The position numbers were made by a program, and so were the translations under genes. Shown here one piece after another: positions 63,941 to 64,000 of a DNA stretch of 64,000 nt. Location: contig NZ_JAHKRS010000006.1 of NCBI RefSeq assembly GCF_018863235.1, positions 62,001-126,000 on the forward strand, given 5' to 3'. The notes below the pieces were generated by a model that made no database searches, was not told the DNA's origin, and was given only the letters and a program-made list of their open reading frames with translations. Position 1 is the first letter of the stretch, and each line of letters opens with the position of its first letter. Source of the stretch: Pseudomaricurvus albidus. GTDB taxonomy: Bacteria; Pseudomonadota; Gammaproteobacteria; Pseudomonadales; Cellvibrionaceae.

Positions 63941-64000
63941 TCAGATGTAATCCAGATCTGGATTGTCATTCATGATTTCTTTGAGCTCTTCTTTTTCGCT
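63941..64000 (-). CDS. C-terminal end of an unidentified protein (5' part beyond window)
   Basis: On the minus strand an open frame enters from the right edge and ends at TGA (63941-63943). The 19 residues read SEKEELKEIMNDNPDLDYI, acidic and helical. Good codon use and convergence onto the cysB terminator support a real gene. It is too short to identify. Confidence 0.55.
   Translation of the reverse strand, partial: SEKEELKEIMNDNPDLDYI

Overview
The window reads as chromosomal DNA of a gammaproteobacterium. The blocks comEC-exbB-exbD-lpxK-kdsB-ptp-murB, gacA-uvrC-pgsA-tRNA and yceF/yceD-rpmF-plsX-fabD-fabG-acpP-fabF-pabC-mltG-tmk-holB-pilZ-tatD resemble the Pseudomonas arrangement, so a Pseudomonadales or Oceanospirillales-type marine or environmental bacterium is likely. 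The exact genus cannot be read from the sequence. There is no plasmid, phage or integrase signature.

Layout. 1-3150: the end of a metallo-beta-lactamase-fold protein, chaperedoxin CnoX, a phosphate-selective-type porin and a DUF2062 membrane protein. 3374-14070: a complete propionyl-CoA to succinyl-CoA module on the minus strand (carboxyltransferase, an unusually long biotin carboxylase/carrier protein, methylmalonyl-CoA epimerase, mutase, MeaB). An AraC-type regulator lies upstream, and the control region between them carries four copies of TGTCTATNTT. 14146-26122: DNA uptake, envelope and DNA-repair genes (comEC, exbBD, lpxK, kdsB, phosphatase, murB, alkB, gacA, uvrC, pgsA), then tRNA-Cys and tRNA-Leu.

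26123-34784 is the accessory region. It holds a HigBA toxin-antitoxin pair with a symmetric operator/promoter and a type I restriction-modification operon (hsdR, hsdM, hsdS). A GTG codon abutting the hsdS stop begins an unrecognised protein with a HEPN-like C-terminal motif. Two arrays of a ~41-bp composite unit containing a palindrome lie in opposite orientations on the two sides of the operon. A small GIY-YIG nuclease gene sits within the right-hand repeat field, and its last codons are made of one repeat copy. This is the best candidate for an under-described system: a repeat family with a resident GIY-YIG nuclease next to restriction and toxin genes.

34785-39665 holds folE, a YegP-like protein, the periplasmic fatty-acid cis/trans isomerase Cti and a low-complexity hypothetical protein. 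39831-52120 is the fatty-acid synthesis/cell-cycle cluster, interrupted only by an antisense RluA-type pseudouridine synthase. 52154-64000 holds a glycosyltransferase/PAP2 pair, a dimeric dUTPase, mdh, a DUF2244 protein, Bcp, a GAF-AraC regulator, yajC, a PLP enzyme of the D-cysteine desulfhydrase family, a 5'-nucleotidase, a UspA protein, a TauE/SafE exporter, cysB and the end of an unidentified gene.

A trait shared across the window is short (15-21 bp) tandem duplications in intergenic DNA. At four genes (murB, gacA, higA, fabD) the repeat unit includes the stop codon and is copied onward downstream of the gene.
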